This document shows positions 12,367 through 19,915 of a DNA stretch of 19,915 nt, one piece after another (within the stretch, counting starts at the first letter, position 1; each line of letters begins with the position of its first letter). Position numbers and translations under genes: made by a program. Source of the stretch: Candidatus Bathyarchaeota archaeon (GTDB lineage Archaea > Thermoproteota > Bathyarchaeia > Bathyarchaeales > DTEX01); the NCBI GenBank assembly GCA_018397055.1, contig JAGTQS010000022.1, forward strand, positions 1 through 19,915, given 5' to 3'. The notes under the pieces were generated by a model, which was not told where the DNA came from, did not search any database, and saw nothing but the letters and a program-made list of their open reading frames with translations.

Positions 12367-14661
12367 GTGTCAAAAATACTTAAAACAGTCTCTAATCTAA
12401 GGAAAATTTCGTCTGTTCGCCCCAAAGTGTCACATAAAACGATGATTAAAAGCACATTGATGGTGCTGATTCTCGCGATTGCATTTCTTGTAAGGGTTTT
12501 ACCTGTAAGGTATGGATACTACCTGAACGAGTTTGACCCATACGTACAGTACAGGCAGACAAAATACATAATTGAGAACGGATTGTGGGGACCAAACGGC
12601 TGGGTATCATGGCACGATTACATGAGCTGGTATCCATGGGGAACAACCATGTCAGTTACCTACTATCCGGGGTTACCAGCACTTGGCGCTGTAATTTACA
12701 ACTGCTTGTCTATTCTGGGAATTCCGCTAGTCGGCTCTCCTACTCTTGACCCACTGCTCTCAGATCCAATATACGTCTTATGTGTCATCCTTCCTCCAGT
12801 TTTGGCAACATTAGCATGCTTAGCCATATATTTCCTTGGAAAAGACTTAGGCGATGAAACAGTTGGATTATTCGCTTCCCTCTTTTTAGCTCTGGACGCT
12901 TCTTACATTAGTCGAACAGCCCTCGGATTCTATGATGACGAAAGCGTCGGCGTCTTAACCCTCATTCTTGTATGCCTCTTCTTTTTAAGGTCCCTAGAAA
13001 AAGAGAAACCATTAAAAATAAGCGTTATTTATGCCGTTGCAGCCGGATTGTCTCTAGGCTATCTTTGTGCAACGTGGGGAGCAGCGAGATATCCAATAAA
13101 TATGATTGCCTTATTCACCCTGTGCCTAATCTTAATGAAGAAATACTCGACACGTTTGTTTCTGTCATACGGAATAGTGTTCGCCATCACCCTGTCCATA
13201 GCCATGAACGTTCCACGTCTCGGATCAACATACATTTATCAAACAGAAGTTATGTCAGTTTACGGCGTCTTCTTCTTATTGATTGTTTCTGAAATAAATA
13301 GGAGAACCCAAAAAACCAGTAGAAAAACATTATATTATCTTGCATTTGCATGTCTTATCTCAGTTTTTTTCATTTTTCTATGGTATACTGGGCTACTTGG
13401 AAGCATTGGCACAAAGTTTTTAGCTGTTTTAATTCCGTCCACTCGTTTTGAAAGCACAATTTTTGAGTCAGTTGCAGAACATAGGCCCTCAGCTTGGGGC
13501 ACCTTTTACTATAACTGGGGAATTGGCACAATTTTTCTGCCAGTTGGCCTTTACTTTGCCATCATGTCCACAACTAACGTAGGCATATTCATGGCGATTT
13601 TCGGAATAACAACAATCTATTTTGCAAGCTCCATGATACGGATTACGATTCTTGTTTCTCCAGTCATTAGTCTACTTTGGGCTCTGGCAATAGTACGGAT
13701 CTTGAAGCCCTTCATACTTTTCATGAAAGAACAGCCAGAAAAAACCAAGAAAAAATTCAAGTTTAGAGGTTATATTAGCAAGGAAACATCAACGGGAATT
13801 GTTGCGTTACTGTTCATTTTCCTCATTCTTACATACGTCGTTGGAACCGATTTTATGTTACCTCCTACAGTAAGGCAGGGACCAAGGGTTTTCACCCAAG
13901 CTTACACTCCTACAACAATTGCTGCTGCAGGAATGTCGGTGTCAAGTGCCGCTCAAGACTGGATTAAAGCATTGACATGGATGCGTGAAAACCTGCCCCC
14001 TTCCCCCTCAAGGCCTGGAGAGCCTGTTTACTACAACGGCGAATTAACCAACGGAACCGTGGTTGCTAGCTGGTGGGATTACGGATACTGGATAACAGCG
14101 ATCGCTAACAGGACTTCACTGGCGGATAACGGCAGCTGGAACTTGACACAGATCCAGCAAATTGGACTAATGTTCATGTCAAACGAAACTGAGGCGGTCA
14201 AAATACTAAGAAAGTATAATGTTACCCACGTCGTCGTCTTCGTGACATTTACAGTAAGCAGCTCAAGCTCTGGTTACTATTACCCCGTGTTCGTGTCTTT
14301 GGGCGGCGACAACGCAAAATGGCAGTGGATGGCAAAAATCCCAGGGCTAAACGATGCAGACTTCGGAAACCTCACGGGATACCTCGGATACGACTGGCAC
14401 GATCTTAACGGAGATGGCTCAGCATTCGACTCAAGCGGTAACCCTCAGTCCGGCGAAATTTTTGCCAACAGCCGAGGCCAAAACACAACACTATATAAGC
14501 TCATGCGTTACGGCGCGGAAATGACGACATGGGCATACTCATCAATAACGTTACAACATTTCGAGGAAGCATACTTTTCGCGAACACATGGAAGCGCAAC
14601 ATCAGGAACCGGCTATATACCATTAGTATGCGTGTACAAGGTCAAATATCCAACTGAATAA
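12367..14661 (+). CDS. aglB: STT3/AglB oligosaccharyltransferase
   Basis: A 764-residue membrane enzyme that transfers a glycan from a dolichol carrier to Asn in N-X-S/T sequons outside the membrane. An N-terminal basic tail leads into about thirteen membrane helices (to about residue 495), then a soluble C-terminal domain. The first acidic motif is NEFDPYVQYR (D57), the second is GFYDDES (D190, D191), and WWDYGYW lies at 569-575; these bind metal, substrate and the acceptor sequon. The length is typical for a short archaeal AglB. The proposed start is GTG 12367. An ATG at 12351 is out of frame and the next in-frame ATG is codon 26, so the exact N-terminus is uncertain. It is the core enzyme that defines the cluster as N-glycosylation. 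Confidence 0.95.
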   Translation: MSKILKTVSNLRKISSVRPKVSHKTMIKSTLMVLILAIAFLVRVLPVRYGYYLNEFDPYVQYRQTKYIIENGLWGPNGWVSWHDYMSWYPWGTTMSVTYYPGLPALGAVIYNCLSILGIPLVGSPTLDPLLSDPIYVLCVILPPVLATLACLAIYFLGKDLGDETVGLFASLFLALDASYISRTALGFYDDESVGVLTLILVCLFFLRSLEKEKPLKISVIYAVAAGLSLGYLCATWGAARYPINMIALFTLCLILMKKYSTRLFLSYGIVFAITLSIAMNVPRLGSTYIYQTEVMSVYGVFFLLIVSEINRRTQKTSRKTLYYLAFACLISVFFIFLWYTGLLGSIGTKFLAVLIPSTRFESTIFESVAEHRPSAWGTFYYNWGIGTIFLPVGLYFAIMSTTNVGIFMAIFGITTIYFASSMIRITILVSPVISLLWALAIVRILKPFILFMKEQPEKTKKKFKFRGYISKETSTGIVALLFIFLILTYVVGTDFMLPPTVRQGPRVFTQAYTPTTIAAAGMSVSSAAQDWIKALTWMRENLPPSPSRPGEPVYYNGELTNGTVVASWWDYGYWITAIANRTSLADNGSWNLTQIQQIGLMFMSNETEAVKILRKYNVTHVVVFVTFTVSSSSSGYYYPVFVSLGGDNAKWQWMAKIPGLNDADFGNLTGYLGYDWHDLNGDGSAFDSSGNPQSGEIFANSRGQNTTLYKLMRYGAEMTTWAYSSITLQHFEEAYFSRTHGSATSGTGYIPLVCVYKVKYPTE

Positions 14662-14686
14662 AAAAATTGGCTTATAGGTGAAAGAA

Positions 14687-15859
14687 ATGAAAAAAGATTC
14701 AAAGTTAGATTTAATTAATATTGAAGCTATCAGGAACATTTTAACGCTACGCTATGACCCGCATGGTCCTACGTTTCTTCCAAAGCTAAGCTGGGAAAAT
14801 TTTATCGAGTATAATGGCGTAGCCCAATTTGTTCCAACCCTTTTGGAGGGTGTTGTTAAAAGGATGGTTCAAACTGACGCTCCTAGAAAAATTGGCATAG
14901 GTATCAGCGGAGGCGTAGACAGCACAACTGTTCTTTGTATACTTAGAAAATGCTTTCCTAAACAAGAAATTAACACGTTCTGCATTACTTTTGGAGAAGA
15001 TGATAAGGAAGCAAAAGATGCCGAGTATGTTGCTGAGATATATTCAACTAATCATAAACATATAGTGATAGAGAATCCGCTCGCAGATTTGGAAGAACAA
15101 ATCAGGATAGTAAATGAGCCGCGATGGAACCTCTACCCATACTACTTATTCGCAGAGGCATCAAAAGACTGCGACCTTTTGTTTACTGGAGATGGCGGAG
15201 ATGAACTGTTTGGAGGATACGTCTTCCGGTACCAGTATGTTCTCCAGCAGAAAACCGAACCTCTTGTAAAAAGGTATTTAGAAGCTCATAATCGAGATTG
15301 GGTTGATGATCAAAAAGAGCTCTTCAAATTTCCATTTGACTGGAATGGCATCTATAATCTTCTAAACCTATATTTTGACAATCCACTGCCAGTTTTGGGA
15401 AAAACCTTCTTAGCAGACTACAACGGAAAACTTCTTTACGACTTTTCCAGAACAAACAACGCATTTTCTAGACACTTTCATTTAAAAATGGCAGCACCCA
15501 TGCTTGAGCCTGAGATACTGCACATCTCGACACATATACCATACAATTTGAAATACGATGTTAAGAATAACATTGGAAAACTGATTTTGAGACAAATTCT
15601 CCTCGAAAATTCTGGCTATAAGCCCGCGACAAAAGCTAAGATCGGGTGGGGAATGAATACGGTATGGATGTGGGACAAACATGCTAGAGAAATGTGCATG
15701 GAACTATTTGATTCTGCACGACTCATTGAACTTGGAATCATCAACAAAAATTGGATTCCAAAAGGCATGAGAAAGGCAGACGAGCATGATCCAAGATATA
15801 TAAACAAGATGCTAGGTCTATTGGCGCTTGAGATTTGGCTTAAAGTGAAAGGCTTATGA
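14687..15859 (+). CDS. Asparagine-synthase-like ATP-dependent amidotransferase without glutaminase domain
   Basis: A 390-residue protein with the C-terminal synthetase half of asparagine synthase B. The ATP-pyrophosphatase P-loop SGGVDS is at 74-79, and FTGDGGDELFGG (about 166-177) binds pyrophosphate and Mg. The N-terminal Ntn-type glutaminase domain is absent, with no N-terminal Cys, so ammonia must come from solution or a partner. Such lone synthetase domains in glycan loci may adenylate a carboxylate, for example a sugar acid, and amidate it; here that is inferred from the neighbouring dehydrogenase homologues. ATG 14687 has SD AGGTG 6 bp upstream; GTG 14678 would add three residues. It lies just after aglB, and the next gene overlaps its stop (ATGA). 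Confidence 0.8.
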   Translation: MKKDSKLDLINIEAIRNILTLRYDPHGPTFLPKLSWENFIEYNGVAQFVPTLLEGVVKRMVQTDAPRKIGIGISGGVDSTTVLCILRKCFPKQEINTFCITFGEDDKEAKDAEYVAEIYSTNHKHIVIENPLADLEEQIRIVNEPRWNLYPYYLFAEASKDCDLLFTGDGGDELFGGYVFRYQYVLQQKTEPLVKRYLEAHNRDWVDDQKELFKFPFDWNGIYNLLNLYFDNPLPVLGKTFLADYNGKLLYDFSRTNNAFSRHFHLKMAAPMLEPEILHISTHIPYNLKYDVKNNIGKLILRQILLENSGYKPATKAKIGWGMNTVWMWDKHAREMCMELFDSARLIELGIINKNWIPKGMRKADEHDPRYINKMLGLLALEIWLKVKGL

Positions 15860-16686
15860 AAAGAAAGCCTAAAGTAAACGTTCTTATTCCTTGCAGAGAC
15901 GGAGAGAAAACCCTTCGAAACACAATAGTTAGCCTTCTAGACCAGACAGTAGAAACTTTCGTTGCTGTCGCCGACGACGCCAGTATAGATAGCACACCAA
16001 TCATTCTGAAGGAACTTTCAGAATCTGGAAGGGTTCGATCTGTCAGATACCCTAGACGCGAACCGAAAAACTACGCAAAAGTTCCGATCCTGCTCAATAT
16101 GGCTTTGAATGTTTATCCAGACTCGAATTTCTTCATGATAAGCGGTGACGATTGCGTCTACCCGCCAGAATATATTGAAAAACTGATTGCTTTCATGCGT
16201 AATGAGAATGTCGATTTGGCTTCAGGCTACCATGATGAAAAAGGTTTTAGGCATTTAACCCTTCCTAGTGGAAGTGGGCGTCTAGTTACTGCAAGGTTAT
16301 TCAAAAAGATTACTCCATTACCTAGCAATATTGGTTGGGAAAGCTGGATGATTTTCAAGGCTCAGTCTATGGGAATGAAAGTTGCTGTATACCCTGTTAA
16401 ATATGAGCATAGGCGGGAATACTCATTTGGAAGCACCAGGACATTTGGATATAGCGCCTATGTAAACGGAATCCCAATTACTTTTACCATGTTTCGAGTT
16501 TTGAAGTACATTATTTTCGGAATTCACACTCCCGTTAACGCCATCTTAATCCTTTTAGGGCAATTGGAATACATGATTAGAAGACCTGAAAAGCTGGACT
16601 GCGCATCTTATGTAAACAATTTGTATAAGTGGAGAATAAAACAATCTCTGGCAGGCTTTATACATGGTCGAAATAGAAGACGCTAG
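15856..16686 (+). CDS. Family 2 glycosyltransferase (GT-A)
   Basis: A 276-residue GT2-type enzyme. The N-terminus VNVLIPCRDGEKTL and the strand AVADDASIDST (D40, D41) bind the nucleotide-sugar. MISGDDCVYPPEYI supplies the DxD-like metal site (D98, D99). A hydrophobic segment near 211-233 (VLKYIIFGIH..ILILLGQ) may attach the enzyme to the membrane, where lipid-linked glycans are built. It is translationally coupled by ATGA overlap to the amidotransferase upstream and overlaps the next glycosyltransferase by 23 bp, so all three form one operon. The sugar donor cannot be read from sequence. Confidence 0.85.
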   Translation: MKRKPKVNVLIPCRDGEKTLRNTIVSLLDQTVETFVAVADDASIDSTPIILKELSESGRVRSVRYPRREPKNYAKVPILLNMALNVYPDSNFFMISGDDCVYPPEYIEKLIAFMRNENVDLASGYHDEKGFRHLTLPSGSGRLVTARLFKKITPLPSNIGWESWMIFKAQSMGMKVAVYPVKYEHRREYSFGSTRTFGYSAYVNGIPITFTMFRVLKYIIFGIHTPVNAILILLGQLEYMIRRPEKLDCASYVNNLYKWRIKQSLAGFIHGRNRRR

Positions 16687-17800
16687 AATAGCCCATTTTG
16701 GCAATCTTGTTAATGACGCTTTTCCCATTGTTAAGGCTCTCAGAGACCGACAAATTGCCACTGACTTGTATGTGTATCGACCAGCCCATGTCTGCAGCTT
16801 GCCTCAGTGGGAGGTGTGCGATCTAGACATTAACAGTATCGGCGATCCTTATAATCCAAACTGGGAAACGCTTAACGAAGGCTTCACTCAGCCATCATGG
16901 ATGCATGTTTTGGACTTCAATCAAGGATTTTTCTCGAAACTACAAAGATTTTGGCAAGTTATTAAGGCTATGAGGGCGTACGACCTATTAGTTGCGCATG
17001 TCCCGTTTTCCATATATGCACAATTTTCAAATAAACCGTACATTTCTTTTGATGCTGGAGCAATACGGTATTTCGACGCCAATAATATCCGTACAAGGCT
17101 GTTTAAACGAGGCTACCTGAAGGCAAAGGATATAATTGTCACAAACCCTGATACTATGGACCTATTTGATAAATATGGCTTTAAATATCATTTTGTTCCT
17201 TTCTTGATTGACACGTCAAGATATAGATACGAAAAGCCAGAAAAAAAATTACCTTATGAGTATGTATTTTTTATGCCTTCAAGACAATACTGGCAGGAGA
17301 AAGGAAACAATATATTCATAGAATCCTTCTACCAGTTTCATAAGGAATATAAAGATTCCATTCTCGCGATAGCTGAGTGGGGAACAGATCTCCACAGAAC
17401 AAAGGAACTCATAAAAAAACTAGGAATCGAAAAATCCATTATTTGGTTACCGTTGATGTCGAAGCCTAGATTGATTAAATGGTATAATCTTTCAACCGCC
17501 ATCGCCGACCAATTTGTACTAGGCTCCTACGGCACAACAGCTCCAGAAGCAATGGCCTGCGAAAAACCCGTCATAACGTATCTATCTGAAGAACATAACA
17601 TGAAAGCATTTGGAGATTTACCGCCCGTTTTAAACGCAAGAAAGAAAGAGGACATTCTTAATTGTCTGTTGCTTTGCACAGATCACAATTTCAACCGTCG
17701 AATTGGCGAGCAATCAAGAAAGTGGATAATAAGAATTCATGGGCCCGATGTGGTTACAAATAAACATTTAGCAATTTACAAGAACATCATAGAGAAATAA
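16664..17800 (+). CDS. Family 1/4-like glycosyltransferase (GT-B)
   Basis: A 378-residue GT-B enzyme. The N-terminal half has IAHFGNLVNDAF and a Rossmann-like pattern. The C-terminal half starts near YVFFMPSRQ and contains the donor-binding helix motif GTTAPEAMACEKPVI (about 289-303), characteristic of retaining GT4-type transferases. The gene begins 23 bp before the end of the GT2 gene in another frame, so translation is coupled. It should add one sugar to the lipid-linked glycan on the cytosolic face. It is the last clearly intact gene of the aglB operon. Confidence 0.85.
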   Translation: MVEIEDARIAHFGNLVNDAFPIVKALRDRQIATDLYVYRPAHVCSLPQWEVCDLDINSIGDPYNPNWETLNEGFTQPSWMHVLDFNQGFFSKLQRFWQVIKAMRAYDLLVAHVPFSIYAQFSNKPYISFDAGAIRYFDANNIRTRLFKRGYLKAKDIIVTNPDTMDLFDKYGFKYHFVPFLIDTSRYRYEKPEKKLPYEYVFFMPSRQYWQEKGNNIFIESFYQFHKEYKDSILAIAEWGTDLHRTKELIKKLGIEKSIIWLPLMSKPRLIKWYNLSTAIADQFVLGSYGTTAPEAMACEKPVITYLSEEHNMKAFGDLPPVLNARKKEDILNCLLLCTDHNFNRRIGEQSRKWIIRIHGPDVVTNKHLAIYKNIIEK

Positions 17801-17815
17801 GGTATATCTAAGTAG

Positions 17816-17848
17816 AAAGGTGAAGACTGAATGAAAGGAATTTTATGA
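17816..17848 (+). other. SD plus five-codon reading frame, gene-start relic or leader
   Basis: AAAGGTGA (17816-17823) sits 7 bp before ATG 17831, ideal for initiation, but the frame reads only MKGIL before TGA at 17846. In the same frame a further nine codons (LALTKILN) follow the TGA before a TAA. It could be the dead start of a lost gene or a leader peptide. The remaining 80 bp to the methyltransferase show nothing else. Confidence 0.3.
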
Positions 17849-17927
17849 CTAGCGTTGACTAAGATACTGAATTAACGATTGTATTGCATGCCTGAACATG
17901 TGAGCTAAAAATAGTGTTTCAAAAGAG

Positions 17928-18551
17928 GTGATAAGTCTGAATAAAAAAACAGGTATTAAATTAGTGAAATCGAAAGTTTCAGATACGAGAGAAAGTTTTG
18001 ATTTTCAATGGAAAAATATACCAGAAGGAGCATATTTTCTGTCCGATCCTGTATTTAGAAAAAATGTGGATGGGATCCTTATAGACGAGTTAAATTTGTC
18101 TAAGGATTTTCTAAAAGATTTGTTTGTCGTAGATGCTGGATGTGGAAATGGTCGATGGACGTATGGTTTATTGAAACTTGGATGCAAAGTGGTTGCTTTT
18201 GATTTTACAATATCTGGTTTTAAGGAAACCAAAAAAAATACAAAGCAGTTTAATAATGTTGACATTATTCTTGCCGACATTCTTCATATACCATTAAAGA
18301 AAAACCTATTCAATCTTGCTTTTTTTGGGGATGTATTACACTATACAGGAAACATAAGATTGGCATTTCAGAATGTAGCAAGTATCTTAAGACACGGTGG
18401 ACTTTTGCACATTTATGTATACGGACCTAAGGGAAAAAGAGATAGGATATGGCGTAAAATTCTATCCCTGTTATCATATAATAATAAACTTATTTTGAAA
18501 AAAAAATTAACACGATTAACTAATAAGTTTCCATTATTAAGAACATTATAA
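17928..18551 (+). CDS. Class I SAM-dependent methyltransferase, probably C-terminally truncated
   Basis: A 207-residue methyltransferase with motif I VVDAGCGNGRW (68-77), the acidic end of strand 2 (AFDFT, about 90-94), LADILHIPLKKNLFNLAFFGDVLHY (motifs II/III, written here as the region 115-139) and the late strand GGLLHIYVYGPKG. The N-terminal FDFQWKN resembles sugar-pathway methyltransferases. The end is unusual: after a Lys-rich helix it stops at TAA 18549 without the usual C-terminal strand, and the same frame continues for 26 more sense codons from an ATG at 18564. It is clearly more AT-rich than its neighbours, suggesting separate acquisition. The start is uncertain: GTG 17928 lies within the SD-like GAGGTGA. 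The target, perhaps a glycan hydroxyl, is unknown. Confidence 0.7.
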   Translation: MISLNKKTGIKLVKSKVSDTRESFDFQWKNIPEGAYFLSDPVFRKNVDGILIDELNLSKDFLKDLFVVDAGCGNGRWTYGLLKLGCKVVAFDFTISGFKETKKNTKQFNNVDIILADILHIPLKKNLFNLAFFGDVLHYTGNIRLAFQNVASILRHGGLLHIYVYGPKGKRDRIWRKILSLLSYNNKLILKKKLTRLTNKFPLLRTL

Positions 18552-18563
18552 AAGAACGGTTTC

Positions 18564-18644
18564 ATGTCAATTAAAAAGCTCAGTCCGAAATGGTGCAACG
18601 CCGCCTTCTCTCTTGATATCCATATGCAAGGTGAGAAAAAATGA
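18564..18644 (+). CDS. Small reading frame between methyltransferase and epimerase, possible severed C-terminus
   Basis: A 26-residue frame from ATG 18564 to TGA 18644, overlapping the epimerase start (ATGA). It is in phase with the methyltransferase and begins four codons after that gene's stop. The sequence SIKKLSPKWCNAAFSLDIHMQ looks like real protein and is less AT-rich than the methyltransferase tail. It has no strong SD of its own. It is best read as the leftover C-terminus of a longer methyltransferase, or as a tiny coupled gene. Confidence 0.35.
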   Translation: MSIKKLSPKWCNAAFSLDIHMQGEKK

Positions 18645-19546
18645 AGAGAATTCTTGTGACTGGCGGGGCTGGCTTCGTTGGCAGCCATCTAGTTGATGAA
18701 TTGGTTATGCTTGGTCATAATGTTACGGTTGTTGATGATTTAAGCAACGGAACCTTGCAAAACATTAGTTTAGTTAGAGACAGAATATGTTTTGTTCAGT
18801 GTGATGTCTCTAAGCCTCTTCTCATGCAAGGTGATTACGATGTGATTTTTCATCTTGCTTGTTTTCCTCGGAGTCAGAGTTTCGTAAACCCGCGAAGGGA
18901 TGTTGAGGTGAATGTTATTGGCATGGTGAACGTTCTTGAACTGGCAAGGAAAGACGACGCTAAAGTTATTTTTAGCTCAAACTCTGGCATTTATGATACA
19001 TCAAAGATTCCAATAAACGAAAGAACTCTTGACAATCCAAAAACACCTTACGATTTGGATAAGCTTCAGGCTGAAAATTATCTTAGGCTTTATAACAAAA
19101 CCTATGGAGTTAAGTACGTCGTTTTCCGTTTTGCCACGGTCTACGGTCCTAGGCAAAGGGTTTCGCAAGAGTGGAAACCAGTCATCATGGAATTCATTAC
19201 TAAGTTAAAAAATAGGGAGCCGCCAACAATCTATTGGGACGGCGAGCAGACAAGGGACTTCATCTTTGTAAAGGACATAGTTAGGGCTTTAGTATTGGCG
19301 GTCGACGTGAAGGAAGCGGAGAATGAAACCATGATTCTAGGCTCTGGGAAAGAAACAAGCATAAATGAGCTTTACTGCACCGTATCAAGGTTAATGAATG
19401 CTTATATTAAACCTAAAAGGGGACCAATGCAACTTGGAGACATAAGACGAATGCTGTACGATTGTAGAAAGGCTCAGAGAATATTAGGGTGGCACCCAGA
19501 AGTCACACTTAAACAGGGCATAACTGAAATTCTTAACCAAACATAA
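18641..19546 (+). CDS. Extended-SDR nucleotide-sugar epimerase/dehydratase
   Basis: A 301-residue NAD-dependent enzyme of the GalE/RmlB-like extended short-chain dehydrogenase family. The NAD-binding loop is TGGAGFVGSH (7-16), the aspartate after strand 2 is in VVDDLSNG (31-37), and the catalytic residues are S112/S113 (FSSNS) and Y137...K141 (YDLDK). The late motifs GEQTRDFIFVKD and LGWHPEVTLKQGI are typical of nucleotide-sugar epimerases. It would convert a UDP- or dTDP-hexose, for example by C4 epimerisation; the exact substrate is not determinable. The start ATG 18641 has SD AGGTGAG about 6 bp upstream and overlaps the short frame before it. It is probably a nucleotide-sugar supplier for the locus. 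Confidence 0.85.
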   Translation: MKRILVTGGAGFVGSHLVDELVMLGHNVTVVDDLSNGTLQNISLVRDRICFVQCDVSKPLLMQGDYDVIFHLACFPRSQSFVNPRRDVEVNVIGMVNVLELARKDDAKVIFSSNSGIYDTSKIPINERTLDNPKTPYDLDKLQAENYLRLYNKTYGVKYVVFRFATVYGPRQRVSQEWKPVIMEFITKLKNREPPTIYWDGEQTRDFIFVKDIVRALVLAVDVKEAENETMILGSGKETSINELYCTVSRLMNAYIKPKRGPMQLGDIRRMLYDCRKAQRILGWHPEVTLKQGITEILNQT

Positions 19547-19568
19547 TAGAAATGATGGTAACATGTAG

Positions 19569-19577
19569 TTTAAATAC
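19569..19577 (+). promoter_or_regulatory. TATA box for rpo12
   Basis: TTTAAATAC is a near-consensus archaeal TATA element 73 bp before the rpo12 ATG. It implies an RNA start near 19600 and a transcript separate from the glycan genes. Confidence 0.55.
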
Positions 19578-19649
19578 TTCTTTTGTTTCGTTAGAGACAG
19601 AAAAAGAGTTAAATTAACAAATTACAATTTTGGTTTGGAAGTGTTTGAA

Positions 19650-19817
19650 ATGGCTAGGTCTGAACAGAAGCAGTCTGCGATTCTTTATCAGTGCATGAAG
19701 TGTGGTGCAACTGTTAAGTCTACTGACCTTGACTTGGGGGTGAGATGCCCTTTTTGCCGTTACCGCGTTCTCATTAAGGTCAGGCCCCCAATAGTGAAAA
19801 GGATCAAGGCTCGATAA
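19650..19817 (+). CDS. rpo12: DNA-directed RNA polymerase subunit Rpo12 (RPB12/subunit P)
   Basis: A 55-residue zinc protein with the Rpo12 pattern: YQCMKCGATV (C15, C18) and VRCPFCRYRVLIKVRPP (C33, C36), followed by a basic tail. It is a small structural subunit of the archaeal RNA polymerase, bound near Rpo3 and Rpo10. ATG 19650 is preferred over the in-frame TTG at 19635 because it gives the normal family length. It is a core archaeal gene and a strong sign of the domain of life here. The 98 bases after it carry no recognisable gene or signal. Confidence 0.93.
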   Translation: MARSEQKQSAILYQCMKCGATVKSTDLDLGVRCPFCRYRVLIKVRPPIVKRIKAR

Positions 19818-19915
19818 CTCGGAGTTCCCGTTTGACATTGTCATAAATTACTTTTTGGATCATTTGTTCTTTCTAAAAACTATGGCAAATTTTAGGTTTA
19901 ATATAAGCATTCATT

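Noticed and set aside
12972..13292. 106-codon plus-strand frame inside aglB
   Set aside because: It is a shifted frame within the membrane domain of a well-supported gene, with no own motif or start signal.
1..19915. CRISPR array or rRNA genes
   Set aside because: No regularly spaced short repeats and no rRNA-like conserved stretches were seen on reading the window.

Overview
The window is archaeal. It encodes RNA polymerase subunit Rpo12 (RPB12), an STT3/AglB-type oligosaccharyltransferase with a WWDYG motif, a Trm5/Taw2-family tRNA methyltransferase beside a Trm112-like zinc protein, and a CCA-less tRNA-Leu. Promoters look like TATA boxes, and TTG and GTG starts with Shine-Dalgarno sequences are common. 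Gene style and moderate AT-richness would fit a mesophilic uncultured lineage such as Bathyarchaeia; that placement is an impression, not a demonstrated assignment.

Region 1 (1-3722) is an integration hotspot at the 3' end of a minus-strand tRNA-Leu(GAG) gene (3638-3722). A zinc-ribbon tyrosine recombinase (322-1518), preceded by the end of another zinc-finger gene, stops 32 bp before a 20-bp exact copy of the tRNA 3' end (1551-1570). A degenerate third copy of the same core lies at 2607-2621. The three cores cut the DNA into two units of almost equal size (about 1054 and 1030 bp). The units share a left end (core, then a TTACTAGTAA palindrome at the same offset) and a right end (a diverged stretch of about 90-105 bp containing TAAATCAAGCTT), but carry unrelated cargo. 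The first holds a PIN-domain/small-partner operon; the second holds a reverse-strand gene for a protein made of two copies of an unrecognised domain. Neither unit has its own recombinase. This looks like a tandem array of integrase-less, att-bounded cassettes and is the main discovery candidate here.

Region 2 (3846-19546) is a cell-surface glycan and protein N-glycosylation locus. It has a polyprenyl-phosphate GlcNAc-1-P-transferase-like enzyme, a two-helix membrane protein, a DUF354-type predicted glycosyltransferase, a nucleotide-sugar dehydrogenase homologue lacking the usual catalytic Cys, a Gfo/Idh/MocA oxidoreductase, a MATE-like flippase (minus strand, followed by Trm5-like and Trm112-like genes), a truncated second dehydrogenase homologue that keeps the Cys motif, AglB, an asparagine-synthase-like amidotransferase without a glutaminase domain, two glycosyltransferases, a probably truncated SAM methyltransferase, and an extended-SDR epimerase/dehydratase. 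Together these could start a lipid-linked glycan, build and modify nucleotide sugars (oxidation, epimerisation, possibly amidation and methylation), extend and flip the glycan, and transfer it to Asn on proteins.

Region 3 (19569-19817) is the housekeeping gene rpo12 with its own TATA box; the last 98 bases show nothing recognisable.
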